A stretch of DNA of 64,000 bases, taken from assembly GCA_028532985.1 (NCBI GenBank), contig JANCIK010000003.1:1684001-1748000 (forward strand). The letters run 5' to 3'. The notes beneath the pieces are model-generated. The model was not told where the DNA came from and did not search any database. It saw nothing but the letters and a program-made list of their open reading frames with translations. The DNA comes from Stropharia rugosoannulata (taxonomy: Eukaryota > Basidiomycota > Agaricomycetes > Agaricales > Strophariaceae). Shown piece by piece: positions 34,401 to 46,823 of this stretch. Position 1 is the stretch's first letter, and the number at the start of each line of letters is the position of its first letter. A program made the translations under genes and the position numbers.

Positions 34401-36091
34401 CTCCATAGTCTTCGCGAGCAAGTCCCGCAGCTTTCCCAGATTTTCATCGGGAGAGATAACATGTGCATGAAAGACCTAACAATGGGTGAACAGAGCAGCA
34501 AGCCATTTGAAATGATTAAGTTACTTTTTTGTGGATGTATGCCTTCAAGTCAAGACTTTCTTCATTCCGGATTTCAATGTGACTGATATGTAAACCATCG
34601 ACAAGAGATTGAATAGAATCAACGCTATTCCCGGGCGTTGCTGTTAAAGCAAGAACACGGAAATGAGGATTCTTAGCCATGAGAAAACGTATGACTTGAT
34701 TGTAGGATGAGTCGCCACTAGCACGATGTGCCTCGTCTTGAGGGAGTTTAGCGATTTTACTCTCCGATAAAATCAACCAGCTTACCAACAACAAGGAGGA
34801 CGATGTCTCGTACATCGCAGTTCTCGGTCAACAAGTCGTTCATCAAAGTTTGGGGAGTCATAAAGAAGACCCGCTTATCTGCCCACTAAAATATGCTCAG
34901 ACCTGTCCATTGCAAGTGAAGTAATGGGAGCATACATATCTGTTGCGAGTAGCTGCAGGTATCTCACCATTCATTTCGATAGAGTGACTACCCGGGATGC
35001 CACATACTTCGTGACATGCCGATATTTGCTGCGCTACCAGAGGTTTGGTGGGTGCAACAAATATTACCTTTCCCTCGGGGAACCAGCGATAATCTGAGGC
35101 CCCAAGATGAGTTTATTCCAAGGAAAGGAAGAAATAGGTACACATACAATTTAGCATAACCACACCTGCAATAAACGTTTTACCCAATCCGGTTGGTAGA
35201 GCAACCAGAGTATTCTCGAAAAGAGCGTTTTTGACAATGTTGTATTGGTAGTCTCGTTTTGGCCTATTCAGTGGATAGATCCAGTGTTTAGCCTCCAGCA
35301 AATCTGCCTGCACTTTCATTGGCTTTGGCTATTACAGAAGTGAGGAAGCGACTTTAGAAAGGCGACATAAACGACTAACTGGTCTATAGTCGGATAATCC
35401 AGCATGATAAAACATTAAATAGTAGACGCAGGAGTGTAGCTTGCTTACCCAACTAAATTATAGCGTTTATTAGATTATGCTAAATGCTACAAAGAATTGA
35501 CTCACTTGAGATGAAAGGAGCAGGGAATTGCTCGAACTCCACTGTTTCCTCCTCTTCATTCTCATCCCTTCCCTTCCCTTTCCCCTTTGCAGGCTTTTCC
35601 TTACGAAAACCAGTAGCAGAGAACTGGGTGTGATCCCACTGTTTCGTCTTCTTTGCTTGTTGCCCAAACAACGCCCGAGGCGCAGACTTGGTCCGTTCCA
35701 CCTGCGACCGTGGTTTATTGTGGACAGAGGAAGCGGTCGGGGGAAGGATATCTCCAAACAGCGTGGTTTGGAGCTTATTAGCAGACGACGTTCTGCTTGG
35801 ACCGGCGACAGGTTTCGCTTTTCCTTCGTATGCGTCAGCTATGAATGTGTCCAACTGGGCATAGTCGGTTTCGTCAATCTCAAAGGAGAGATCATAGAAA
35901 GATGAATCATTTGGGAGTTTTGAGCCAGAAGCCTTGGGCAGACGGAGTACAGGAGAAGTGGCAGGCGATCGTCTGGCTGCAGAGGGTGGCTGCCTTTTGG
36001 GCGAGAAGTGAGCTGCTTCAATTGCGTCCAGTTGCTCCAAAGCAGCGGAATCAAAATCGTCCTCGGGTCCGAAGAATCCATCTGAGCTCAT
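31453..36091 (-). CDS. FANCM/Mph1-family DNA helicase (fork remodelling, recombination control)
   Basis: Roughly twelve exons encode about 1,250 residues. A disordered N-terminus ([20 protein letters not shown]) precedes [18 protein letters not shown], Walker [44 protein letters not shown] in DEAHRASG (intron just before the Asp), LTATPG, then the lobe-2 motifs [35 protein letters not shown] and [12 protein letters not shown]. This order is diagnostic of archaeal Hef/FANCM/Mph1 helicases that unwind D-loops and regress stalled forks. No ERCC4 nuclease core is visible in the tail. The last 550 residues are low-complexity and Ser/Asp/Pro-rich, with many basic patches. It is head-to-head with the G-patch gene. 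Confidence 0.9.
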
Positions 36092-36406
36092 TACGAGGAT
36101 GAGATAGGGACAAGGAGTGAATAAGAACTAAAGAGAGTAACGGACAATAATAAATGTGACACGGTTTGGTGTACGCGCCGGTGTCACGTGGGCATGACGA
36201 TCAACAAGACCACGCAGCAGTGCCCAGCACTCAACGTCAGCGACGAGCGTCAATCTATCCACAGCCTACTTACCTCTCTCCCTCCCTCATCATTCATCAG
36301 TAAGTATCTTGTCCACAGCACACTGCTTGCGATCCTATCATATCTTGCGTCAGGCCTTTATTCTAGTGACAGGGTGCAGTAGCGCAGCCTAACATTCAGC
36401 AGCGAC
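36092..36406. promoter_or_regulatory. Divergent promoter between FANCM/Mph1 and the G-patch gene
   Basis: The 315 bp between the two start codons hold GTGTCACGTGGGC (an E-box CACGTG at about 36,184-36,189) and a pyrimidine-rich stretch CTCTCTCCCTCCCTC near 36,272-36,290. The latter lies before a probable 5' UTR intron (GTAAGTATC at about 36,301). No TATA box is clear. Confidence 0.45.
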
Positions 36407-38062
36407 ATGTCCGAGAAGATGATTGCCCGCTGGAACGCCATACCCCTCGAGCGTCCCGACGACGCGGGTCCTGCCTCTTCACTGAAGGTACTCACTCCAA
36501 CTTCGCTCCCTTCCTAGGCCCTCGTTACTTCCCTCGCTCCTTTCTTCATCTTCCTAGCGCAGGAAACCGGATGCCATGGATGATGGTGCCGATGACGATG
36601 ACGATGATGTCTCCCTCGTCTCCCGGTCGCCGTCCCCACGTCCGCATGATGCCATGGATGTGGACAATCAGCTGGACAGGTACGACGAGTACGTCAGCGG
36701 CCCGACGCGGGAAGTCATTACCGTCGACACCAAACTCAAGCCCACCAACAAGGGCTTTGCGCTTCTGGCCAAACTAGGGTGGGTCGAAGGCCAGCCCGTT
36801 GGTCTGTCTGGGGAAGGTAACGGCCTCTTGTCTGTCTTCTCCCTTAGTGTGTCTTCTCATTTTTCATTAGGGCGCACTGAGCCTATCCCATTTCACGTCA
36901 AATCAGATCTGACAGGTCTTGGAAAAACAACCCAAGATGTTCGGATGATAGAAACCACGGTGTCGCAGCGCCGAGAACTTGATTCAGAACGGCAGCAAAA
37001 GGAAAGCGAGGAACAACGGAGATTGCGCGAGGTGTGTCAGCAGTTCGTACGTTCCTGCACGGCAGCTCATTTCCACGTCAGGCTTCCGTAGCGCGGAAGA
37101 ATGCACTGGAATCAGAAATATCATCTACCCTAAAGGCGTTCTACTGCACACTGTGCGACAAACAGTTCAAGAATGTCGCTCAGTATGATGAGCACACCAA
37201 CTCGTACGCGCATCACCACAAGGCACGCTTCAAGGACATGCAGGCCAATATTCGTATCAAACCCCAAGAAGAGGTTGATAAGCGCAAGGAGAAAGAGCGC
37301 AAGCGCGAGGAAAAGGAGTTGCGCAAAATAGCTGCGGCGGCCGGTATCAAAATGGCGAAACCAGCCGCCATTACTGGTACTAGCCCTGTCGTTGTCTCGC
37401 CCGCGCCGAACATGGACGTGGACGCTCCCGTCGAGCCCAAGCGGTCCGGGTGGTCCTCCATTCCGGCCGCTGCAGAGTCGAGCTCGCCGAGCACCCGAGG
37501 CGGCTTTGCGAAGAGTGGGTGGGCGGCCGTCGGCTCGACGCAATCCGCAGCACCTAACCCATCTCCAAGCCAGCCCGAGAGTATGCCTTCAGGAGCGGGA
37601 GGATCAGCAACCGTGGCATCTCACAGTACGGCATTCCGCACGGGGGGCTGGACGTCTCTAGATACAGGAAGTTCGCAGCCTACACCCCATCCCAGTTCAT
37701 CATCTTCCGCAGCTAGTAGTAATTCCATTAATGCATCGCACGCTACGCAGAATTACCCGGATCAGGTGGGTCTGGTTACCTCGAATCAGGGTGGTTGGTC
37801 GCGCAGCGTTGCGCCGTCGACTATGACACATTCGTCGTCAGGAGGATTCAGTGCCACGCCTCCAGCCCCAAGACAGTGGCAGAGTTCTTTTGCCCCACCG
37901 CCGCCTTCCGCACCCCCACCAGCACCTCCAGAGCCTAGTAGCATGTCTGCGTCAGTGCCCCCACCCCCGCCTTCATCTCGTCCACCAACCGCTCCTGTGG
38001 AACCCAAGCCAGCTCGTTCTAGTTGGCAGCAATTCCAAAAGGGCGTCGGCAAACGAAAATAA
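36407..38062 (+). CDS. G-patch and C2H2 zinc-finger protein (GPATCH8/ZNF804-like RNA-binding)
   Basis: Four exons encode about 490 residues. A short acidic start (DDGADDDDDDVSLVSRSPSP) leads to a G-patch: KGFALLAKLGWVEGQPVG, GRTEPIPFHV, TGLGKTTQD. A U1-type/dsRNA C2H2 finger follows (FYCTLCDKQFKNVAQYDEH, NSYAHHHKARF), then a Lys/Glu/Arg coiled region and a long Ser/Pro/Gly tail with repeated RSGW, KSGW and TGGW elements. This architecture is that of fungal and animal GPATCH8-like proteins, presumed cofactors of DEAH RNA helicases in splicing. The SLK|RRKPD junction uses the TCCTAG acceptor; the AG four bases later would break frame. It is convergent with the BET bromodomain gene. Confidence 0.85.
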
Positions 38063-38473
38063 TCTGACACTTGCCTTCCCTAACTACCTTGTATTTTTTC
38101 TTGTATAATGCTTTTTAATTCCAGCTCTACAATATAACAGTGTTGAAGAAAATTTGTTATGTACTAAATAGCTACATTTGGAGGATTATTACTTAAGTGA
38201 GAATAAAGAGGTTGAGGTATTGTTGGTGGTACTTTGAATAATGTGAAAATGAAGAAAAGGCTTTATAGACAACATCGGTAGCAAGAGATAACAAAGGAGA
38301 GGAAGCTCACTCGCCAACGGATGAGGCAGTGGGCAAAAAGTCATCACTACGACGAGCCAGGAGGATATACGTGTAAGAAAACAAGAAGAGTAATAATCGT
38401 TCTGCATATGCGGGCACCAATTCGACAAGACCATGGCAAAGCGGTGTGGGCGCGCTCAATCGCAAGACGATAT
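38063..38473. other. Convergent intergenic region
   Basis: These are AT-rich 3' flanks of the G-patch and BET genes. No coding pattern is seen beyond chance frames. Confidence 0.5.
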
Positions 38474-41175
38474 CTAGTCCGAGTCGCTGCCAGAGGAATC
38501 GTCTGAGCTAGAGTCTGAAGAATGTTCGCTGTCATTGTTGCGTCGAGTTGACGCAGTAGCTGCGTTCGGCGCTCCGCGGTTCTCAAAGAGAGCCATGCGT
38601 TCCTCCAGCTGACGGATCTTCTCTGCTTCTTTCTCTTCATCCATGCTCTTACGCTTCAGACCACCCGTCCCTGTACCCTTGCCAGTGCGATTGCGCTTGG
38701 GTTGTGCAGGTTGCCGCGTTGGACGAATGACGAAGTTGTAGAGCTTTGTGAGGACAGACGCAGGCAATTGGTCAATCTCTAGCTCAATTTCCTCGGTACT
38801 CTATGGAAGGCAAGCGCATGGTTAGAGTCAAATGAAAGATAACGGACTGTGATAACTCACGTCTCTAATTTCGGGAACACCTTCGTGAATGATCTGGATA
38901 ACTCTCTCCAAGCGAGGCCCGTCGAGCTTGCCAATAGATTCGCTGAGATCCTTCTTCTGCTCGAAGGTCAGGACGTCGTCGTCTGCAATATTCTTCTTGG
39001 ACTTCTTCTTGGTGGGAACTTTCGCTGGAGGTTGTTTGGGAGGAGGTTTAGACGTAGAGGCAACGGGGGCCTTCTCTTTCTTCTTCTCCTTCTTCTTTTC
39101 TTTTGTCACCTTAGACCCTTTGAGACTCTCGATATTGTTTCTCATAGCCTCAATCTCGCTTTCCATCCTGGCAATAGCGCCTAAAGCAGTGTCAGTGTCA
39201 GTAGACGGTGGACGACGAAGAAAGAGAACATACGCTGACGCTCCTCCTCGGAGTCTTCCTCTTCCTCTTCTTCATCTTCGCTTGGTTCCTGGACTTGAAG
39301 AGGAGGAAGACCCTTCCATTTGTCGTCAAAGAGCCTTTGTAGCTCTTGGCCGGCAATATTGACAGGTGTTCCAGAAGGATTGAAAGTGAAACAGTTACGA
39401 ATCATGAGCTTGAAATCATCGTAGAAATTTTGGGCTGTATCATATTCGCCGGAGTCTAGCTTTTTACGGATAGTAGATAAATCCATAGGTCTTTTGATGA
39501 CTTTGGGATAAGTCGGGATCTCGAGCTTTTGCCAATCTACGACAGCAGGTAAGATACAACAAAGTGAAACTTGATCGATATATGCGCACCAACTGGCTCG
39601 TAGAAGGGATATGCGATGTTGTAGTACTGTTTCTTATTTAGCTCGTGCAAAATCTTGCTACAGTACTTAAGCTGTTCGGAACTCCCGTCAAACTTGCTTC
39701 GCTTTGCCTTCCTGTTCTTCTTAGTGGGTTCTGCGTAAGGAAGGTCTTTAGGCGGCGGTGGGTGGATTTCCCGTTTCGGGCGACCGATGGCCTCTGCATC
39801 GGAGCGTCGGATGGTGGGAATGGAAGTGGACGGGCGACGAACGACAGGGGCCTTCTTAGGGACGACTGGTGCAGGCGGGGGAGGGGCCGGCGGCGTGGCC
39901 AATTTTTTCACAACAGGAGGCTTGGGCTTCTGTTTAACTAATAAGACCTAAAAAGGAGAGGATAGGGACAGAATACGCACTTCGGTTGCAGGAGGCAGAT
40001 GCTTAAGTTGCTTATCAAACACATCTTCCATTCGCCTTCCCATCGTGGCAACAATGTGATCGGGCCCGTTGAACAGAACCGCATTTGAAACCATCAAACG
40101 GATGTCCGTGACAAACTCTTCGGCATTGTAATAGCGAGGGTTGTAAGGGTTGGGATCAGGCTTGGATGGATTCGATGAGTTTAGTTTGCGCTCTATGGTG
40201 GAGAAATCCATGGGAGTCTTGACAACGGACGGGTAGTGGGGGATGTTGAGGGCAATGGGATCAACTGGGCGCAGGAATGGACTCGAGTCTTTCAACTTTT
40301 TCAGCGTTCGGACCGTAGATGTCAGGAAACGCCACTGAGCAGGGTTAAGTGTAACACTGGCTGGATTGTATTTGGTGCCAGTCGAGGATGACGATGCACC
40401 TGTTGTGGGTGGTGGCATGCTGGAGGAGGGCGGTGGTGGGACGGGGCTCGGGGCATGAGAGACGATGGCTGATGCTGGAGGTGGAGTGGCGGACTTTAGA
40501 AGAGCGGCGGAAGACAGATGGGCCCCGATCAGCACGCCCAGAACGGCGCACAGAAAAGAGAGAGGGACTCACATTGGCCATGGTCACGTCCTGACTTGTC
40601 CTCATCCTCTTTGCTGGCGGCTCGCGCTGATCATCACTGTCCTCCGGATACGACCGAGCCGCCGAGCCCGTGCTCGCGCCATCTATGCTGGCCATGGAAA
40701 AGTCGCCGGATATGCCGGGGGTGGCGGCGGGGGTCTGGATGTCGGGCTCGCTCATGACAATGTCTGTATGGGTGCCGTTGGGATGGCCGTTGGTGGAGGC
40801 GGGCTGGGAGGAGTGTGGCGAGGGATGAATGGGGACGGCGCCTGAAAGGAGGGTCAAAGATGAAACAGAAGGGACGGACGGGGACGGACTGGAATCGCGG
40901 GCGGCTGCCGCGGGATCAAACTTGTCGAGGTGGTCGAGCTGCTTGACGGGGAGGGGCTCGTGACGGACGTCGCTCTCCTGCTCCTGGTAGTCCATGTCAA
41001 TCTTGACATCGGGAGGGGCGATGTCGACAGGGGTCTGGGGGGAGTCTGTGGCGGGGGACGGATGGTTATCAAGGGCAGAGAGTGTGATGGCGGCCGATAT
41101 ACCATTGTTGACGCTGTGACCGGCGGCGGCGGTGGAGGTAGAGACCGAGTCTGGGGCATGTTGCGCGTGGTTCAT
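38474..41175 (-). CDS. BET-family double bromodomain protein (Bdf1-like)
   Basis: About eight exons encode roughly 790 residues. A Ser/Pro-rich N-terminus with a basic patch (PPAKRMRTS) precedes bromodomain 1 (SPFLRPVDPIALNIPHYP, TPMDFSTIERKL, NAEEFVTDIRLMVSNAVLFN) and bromodomain 2 (YCSKILHELNKKQYYNIAYP, KRPMDLSTIRKKLDSGEY, NFYDDFKLMIRNCFTFNP with the acetyl-lysine Asn in both). Then come an acidic run, a Lys-rich stretch, the NET/ET domain (LTFEQKKDLSESIGKL, IQIIHEGVPEIRD, LEIDQLPASVLTKLYNFV) and a Ser/Asp tail. Order BD1-BD2-ET is diagnostic of BET proteins, which bind acetylated H4 and link TFIID and chromatin remodellers. The 5' side abuts a G-rich tract (see findings). Confidence 0.93.
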
Positions 41176-41385
41176 GATGGCGCGTGACTGTCACAGCGTG
41201 ACGAGGGAAGACAAGGGAAGATTTTTGGGGAGTTAGGGGGATCGCGTCCTGGCTAGGTCTTTATAGCTGCTGCACAGACCAGAATTTAAGGTTCAGATTA
41301 TCCCGCGCAGGGGCCACCCCCCAGCCCCTCCCCCCAGCCCGTCCCGTCCCCCGTCCCCCGCCCCCCGCCGCGCCCCGCCCGCTCT

Positions 41386-43866
41386 CTACTCCTTCGCCTC
41401 GTCGTCTGCCTCGCCCTCCGTCACTGCGAACACCGGTCGCGGCTGCGTCGCCTTCCATGCTGCAAATAAGGTTTCGGACAAAACCGCCACGTCAGTACGA
41501 ATCAACAACAAACACGCGCAAATAGAAAATTGTCTCGGCACGTGCGCCGTGCCATTCAACGCCCTTGTTAATGAAATCAGGCTTACCTGCAGTCCACTGC
41601 GGATCCTTGTCGTCTGCATACCTCAGCAGCGCCTCCCGAGGCTGTAGAAAATCCCAGGTCAGCTCTGGCTACAACATGGCGTGGGGAGGGCAACCGCGCC
41701 AGCTTCCATCAATGGATAAATGTGTAACGACGCTGCCCTCAAACGCCACACCATTTTAAGCGCGCTGATCGTACTCACATCCACGTCCCGCGTCGTGTCC
41801 CGCACCAAGTTCTGCACGACGTGCTGCGTCGCGCTCGCGCCCACCCGCCCACCGCGCCCAGGGCCCGTCACTGGCAGCTCCGGCCGCCTGCTCTTCTTCG
41901 GGTCCATGCGCTCCTTCTCGCGCTTGCGTTTCGTGCCCCGCCCAGGGTCGAGGTCGCGGAACATCGGCAGCGCGTGTGGTGTCAGGATCGTAGGCGCCGC
42001 TTGCGCGTCTGATACATCCTCAATCGTCACCTTTCTCGGCGGGCCCTTGTTCAGCAGCAGCTTGGCCCCGTTCAGCGATGTCACTGGCGAGTAGAGTACC
42101 ACTATTTGTCCGTTCGATAGTCCTGTCACAATCTATCAATGCATAACACCGGCATCCACGGATGAGCATTCAACAATCAGCAAGCACGAATGGAAGGGCG
42201 GCACGGACCTGATTGATCTTGGAATGCCAGGCCACCTTAACGGGCGTCGTATCCACGGCCAGCGACTTGACTTCCTCCAAGCTATCTTTCGCCAGAATCA
42301 TCAGCCTTCCCTCGCCCCCCTTCGTCGTTGCACCGGCCCCAGTCAGGACATATTTATCATCCGGGCTAAATACCGCATTTGTATTGGGATATAGCGTATT
42401 TAGCCCAGAATGCACAGCCAGGGGCTTTTTAAACGCCCGAAGATCCCACACTGCGAGTTATCGTCGGTTAGCTTGTCAATACAAAATCAGTGGGAGCCAA
42501 CTCAACGTACGCTTCACCGTATCATCCCCGCCCCGTGTAAGCACAGTCCGCCCATCCACGGAAAACACGAGCGAGCCAGTTTCGCTCCCTTTCACATGCG
42601 CGTTCTCTATAGTCATGTTGGGCCTTGCAAAATTTGAGCTACTTTGCCACATGTGTAAAGCTCCATCGAGACATGCTAAAGGATTGGGAGACATGTGAAC
42701 ATTGGCGGATATTTTTGCATTGATAACGGCGCACCTCCTCCGATGAGATTACCGTCCACCGAGTAGTTGCAGGAAGTGACCTTGGTTCTTGCACCCCTGT
42801 CCTTTGACTTGACAACGATAACCGTCTTTTGCTTTCGCTTGTTTTCCACATCCCAAATTCTGTAGGGGTGCCACGTTAACATCAAGGGTCTATTACATGA
42901 CAGCGGAGTTATACGCGCCTAATGGTGGAATCAGCGGAGCTGGTGATGAAGAATTTTGGGTCCTTGGGATGCCATGCGCACGACGTTAATTCACTAACAT
43001 GTCCACTAGAAGGAAGTAAATGAATGATCATTGGTGTGTCAGCCAAAGATGGAAAGCCAAGGGGTACTAACGATGTATTCTTCATGTCGCGGATATATGG
43101 ATCACCCTTGATAAAAGTAGCCCTTACAGTCAGGGATTGGTACCATGTTCCGAGGCCAGTAAGGTTATACGTACTTTTCTTCACCGTCTCTGTCGAAGAG
43201 TTTTGCCTGTGTAGTTCCGGAAAGGCACAAAAATTGGGAACCGTCATTTGAGAACTTGAGGTCATGGATCTATGAAACAGTCTTTAATAATTCGTAGAAT
43301 GGAAGAACGACAATAGAAACACATACATAGTAGGTACCAGCCGGCTCCCAGCTCTTGAATGGCTTGCATCGCATGTCCATACCTCCGAAGTCCCATAGTT
43401 TGCAGTCGTAGTCATATGAACCAGACACTATTCTCGCACCTGACGGGTCGATAGCAAGCGCCGAGACGACCTTGGTGTGGTCCTTGAGGCTAATCTCATG
43501 AGTTATAGGAAACTGGGGAAGATCATCCTCCTCCTCTGAGGGATCATATTCTGGCTCTTCTGGTTCGTTTCCTTTCCCATCGGCACCGGCGTCATAGGGT
43601 GGAGGCGTTGGGCCTGCGCCCTTGTCGTCGCTGTCTGCCGTCTGCGCCCTGCTGGAAGGCTGCAGGGAGGATGGTCCTAGAGCTGGACCGGCAGCAGGTT
43701 TCTTGGGGCCCTAGAACTGCGTCAGCGCTGTGTGGAGGAGAATTTCAACGCCACGCACCTCGTCTCGTTTATTCTTGTCGAAGCGGGCGGGATCGAGGGC
43801 CTTCTTCTGAACGGCCTTGCCGAAGCCAGAGATGCCCATCGCTGCGAAAACATCCATGTCGGACAT
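41386..43866 (-). CDS. WD40 protein of the WDR70 / gastrulation-defective 1 family
   Basis: About eight exons encode some 630 residues. The N-terminus MGISGFGKAVQKKALDPARF and the EEP/DPSEEEDD acidic segment are WDR70 hallmarks. Blades include LKDHTKVVSALAIDPSGARI with SGSYDYDCKLWDF, VSELTSCAWHPKDPKFFITS, IWDVENKRKQKTVIVVKSK, CLDGALHMW, VLTRGGDDTVKLWDLRAFKK and VLTGAGATTKGGEGRLMIL, followed by SNGQIVVLYSP. The tail carries KRKREKERMDPKKSRRPELP and AATQHV-like residues, again as in WDR70. In yeasts and animals WDR70 works with Cul4-Ddb1 in H2B ubiquitylation and end resection. I placed the start at 43866 (MSDMDVFAAMG); it is 164 bp from the divergent gene at 44031. Confidence 0.85.
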
Positions 43867-44030
43867 GGTGGACACTGGTGGGTGTTGGTGTACGCAACGT
43901 CCTGCGAGTCGGACATGCGTTCATAGGGCCATCGCTTATGTAAGCGGCTGGTTCGGAAAAGGACCAGATCAGAGCGCACGGCTGCGTAATCGAAAAGTTG
44001 CCTGCAGCATGCTCTCTCTCCCCGCCTGCT

Positions 44031-44711
44031 ATGCTCAAACGCCAGAGGCCGAGCTCGCCCCTCCCCGGGCCCTCGTCGTCCACGCCCTTCTTCGCCGACT
44101 CGCCCTCTGATCTTCTCGACCGTGGCTCCAAGCGCCGCCGCACCGCCGCGCCTGTCCTCGACGGTAACGCTCGTGGCTGGCCCACCGAGCCCGCTACTCA
44201 CGACGACGACGAAGGGTACATCTTCTCCGCCGACGCGATCTCGGCCCCGACCCATTCCAAGCCCTTGTCCGAGGAGTACAAATCGACGAACACGATGCTG
44301 CGCGAGCTACACACACTGCATCAACATCGGCTTCTCTTCGCGTCTCCTTCTGCTGCCCCGGCTGTCGACGCGTTTCGGCAGCCCGATTCTGTGCTGCACA
44401 GCGCGTCATCTTGTCTGCCTGCCACTTTTGATAAAGACCATCTGCCAGGAGTGTCGATGAGGCCCGTGCACCCACCTCTACAGCAATTTGCCTCAAAAGG
44501 CAATTCCAATGCCACTGACCAAATGCCCGTGGAGGCCTCGCGCGTCGCAGAACTGTATGAAGGCACAAATAAGTGGGTTTCCTATTTACCCTAGGCTGTT
44601 GTCGAAATGAAAAAATGAAATTAACAATATCACAGATTTCTTGGTTCGCTGTTCTTGTCTCGCCGCCGCAAACTAGAATCAGCAGATGACATTCCCGCAA
44701 CTCAATCATGA
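44031..44711 (+). CDS. Unknown protein, 205 residues, disordered with basic N-terminus
   Basis: Two exons (44031-44572 and 44636-44711; 618 nt) are joined by a 63-nt GTGGGT...ACAG intron. The N-terminus is MLKRQRPSSPLPGPSSST and has a bipartite-like basic motif (DRGSKRRRTA), suggesting a nuclear protein. The middle is Asp/Ser-rich with a short LHTLHQHRLLFAS helix, and the second exon ends FLGSLFLSRRRKLES then an acidic tail. I recognise no domain. Because it is head-to-head with the WDR70-type gene at the same spacing as other housekeeping pairs, it is probably constitutively expressed. Confidence 0.6.
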
Positions 44712-45135
44712 TTCCCTGTCTGTGCACCATCTATCGCTATCCACATCGTCTCATCGGCTGGATCATCGCCTTTATCACATCCCTCAAGGGGGTGGGTTTG
44801 CGTATCATACATCATCCATTCCACATGCATTGTATTATTATTAGGCCATTCTCATCTCTAATGTCCCTGCTTTCTTGTGTCGTACGCTGTGTAGTTGCTT
44901 CTCATGTCTATTATTCTCTCGTCACAATAGATCTTCACTAATTTGTTCAGTTTCGTTCCCATGAATTATAAGTATCCAATTATCCTTGTAACAAGGGAAG
45001 ATGGTGTGGTGAAATACAATGCAGTACAAGATATGTTAAGCACAATAACTTCGTTCACGGGCCAAGTATCTAGTCATTCGGTGCTCGATAGCTTTGCCAT
45101 GGCAATGAAGAATGACCTAACTTGCCTGAATTTTG
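44712..45135. other. Convergent intergenic region
   Basis: These are the 3' flanks of the unknown nuclear-type gene and the frataxin gene. The plus-strand frames here have no domain. Confidence 0.5.
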
Positions 45136-45821
45136 CTAGTTGTTTTCAACTAGGTCGATCTCTATTGAGTGGCCCAAAATTTTGGTCAGTTCTTCTGTCA
45201 GAAGCCCGTCAAAGGTGTGTCCATCTCTGGCATAGAACCATTCCCCTGTCGCCTCATTGTAGTCGTATCTTTTTGGCCCACTGCACAGATGCTCTGTGAG
45301 TACGGAACAGCGGTAGCGGGATGAGCGTACCTCAACGGGGAAGACAGCCATATTTGCTTGTTTGGAGGCTGCTTGTTGATCACGTAGGTGCCGTGTGTGC
45401 CTAGCTTTAAAGTAAGGACTCCGCTCTGGAGAAGTGAGCAGCAGTCAGTCTCCCAGCCAGAAGGGAGGGCAGCATGCACATACGTGGTAGTCCACCTCGT
45501 ATTCGGGATCGTCCTCCATATCCAGCGTCTCCTCTAGTGTCTCCAGTAGGTTGTCCATAGTTTTATCTGCTAAATTGTGATACTCCTCCATGGAAAGATG
45601 ACTGAGAGCTGCGGTCAGCTACGTCCGGAGCCTTGAGCAACTCCTCGAACAGACCTTTCGTTCACCTGCGGAGGCGGCGTAGCGAACGTGCGCCGGTGCA
45701 GTGGGGTGGAGGTCGGACATCTCGAAAGAGGGAGGCTACGTCGTGTGCATGAGTGGGTGACTAGACGCCGTGATGAGGCCGCTGAGCAACGCGCTAATGA
45801 GCGTAGTGTTTGAGAGAACAT
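45136..45821 (-). CDS. YFH1: Frataxin (mitochondrial iron-sulfur cluster assembly factor)
   Basis: A Ser/Arg/Leu-rich presequence ([20 protein letters not shown]) is followed by [68 protein letters not shown] and [18 protein letters not shown]. The acidic first helix (E, D, E/D ridge) and the [14 protein letters not shown] strand are invariant frataxin features. The protein stimulates the cysteine desulfurase Nfs1-Isd11 on Isu1. Four exons are read; the second junction needs the CTCTCAG acceptor, which gives a 53-nt intron with a GCTGAC branch site. The length of about 185 residues is normal. It lies 265 bp downstream of the rhodanese gene on the same strand. Confidence 0.93.
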
Positions 45822-46086
45822 ATCTTCAGGGCAATTAGCTAACCGACGCGGGCGCACTCGATGCCGTCCGAGACACGAGTCCTATGGTTAGGGTTCGCTT
45901 GTACTTGACGCGATTCTCGTTCAATCAAACGCCATCCTTCTCAACACTTTTCTATACTACGTTTGTGCGCTAGAGTCTGCTAGAGTACGTGTCTTATTCA
46001 TGTAGTCCTTGATAGCGGGCCTTTGTGGGCATTTAAAAACATTTATTAGGAAAGCTAGGACAATGAACGAGATAGCGACGTCGAAA

Positions 46087-46823
46087 TTAGGAAGATGGTG
46101 CAGATGAGGCCGCGGCTTTCTCATTCAATTTAGCAGTCCATTCCAGCCACGAACCCTTGTAGTTTAGAATACTGTATACGCGTGTAAGTAATATTTCATG
46201 GAGAATTTGTTTCAATCAAACATACTTTAGGTATCCGTTCCGTTTTGCAATATCGCAAGCGGACGAGCTGCGCATTCCGCTGCGGCAGTAGAAGATGACT
46301 TCTTGAGTAGTCAACGGTTTCTCGAACCCGAACTTTTCAGCGAACACCTTGCGGTCCATGTGCAGCGCTTCCGACAACACCGTCAGCGGAACGTTGACGG
46401 ACGAGGGTATCATGCCCTGCATGACCTCCTCTTTTTCTCTTACGTCGATGATATACGTGTCCTATTATTCGCCAATTATGTAGGGTGGAACGCGGATATG
46501 ACGAGGACACGCACGATGGATGGGTTCTCCGTCTTGACGAAGAACTCCTCGTAAGGGATGATTTTGGCATCCCAGTCCCGTGCTAGATCATTCCTCGCCT
46601 CTAAATACGCTTTCTTAGCAGCAGTAGCAGCTTCTTCGGAGGTCAGGGGTGGATTTTTGGAGGCGTCTTCGGCAGGTGTTTGAGTCGAAGCGGGTGCTTG
46701 GGTAGAGGCAGGTGTTTCAGTAGAGTTCAGACGGACGGCCTGGAGAACCCCTGCCAGCGGCCGGCGGGGTAATACGGAACGCGAGGCGACACGCGCGGTG
46801 CGGATTATAGTGTTCCTGAACAT
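46087..46823 (-). CDS. Mitochondrial single-domain rhodanese (Rdl2-like sulfurtransferase)
   Basis: The N-terminus MFRNTIIRTARVASRSVLPR is a typical matrix presequence. It is followed by a Thr/Ala/Pro-rich linker with tandem QAPAST/QTPA units and then the rhodanese core: DTYIIDVREKEEVMQGMI, VFAEKFGFEKPLTTQEV, and the active loop IFYCRSGMRSSSACDIAK with the catalytic Cys. The end is ILNYKGSWLEWTAKLNEKA. A single rhodanese domain with CRSGxRS places it with yeast Rdl1/Rdl2 and human TSTD1/3-type thiosulfate:glutathione sulfurtransferases, which feed persulfide sulfur in mitochondria. Three exons are read. It transcribes toward frataxin and away from the copper transporter. Confidence 0.85.
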
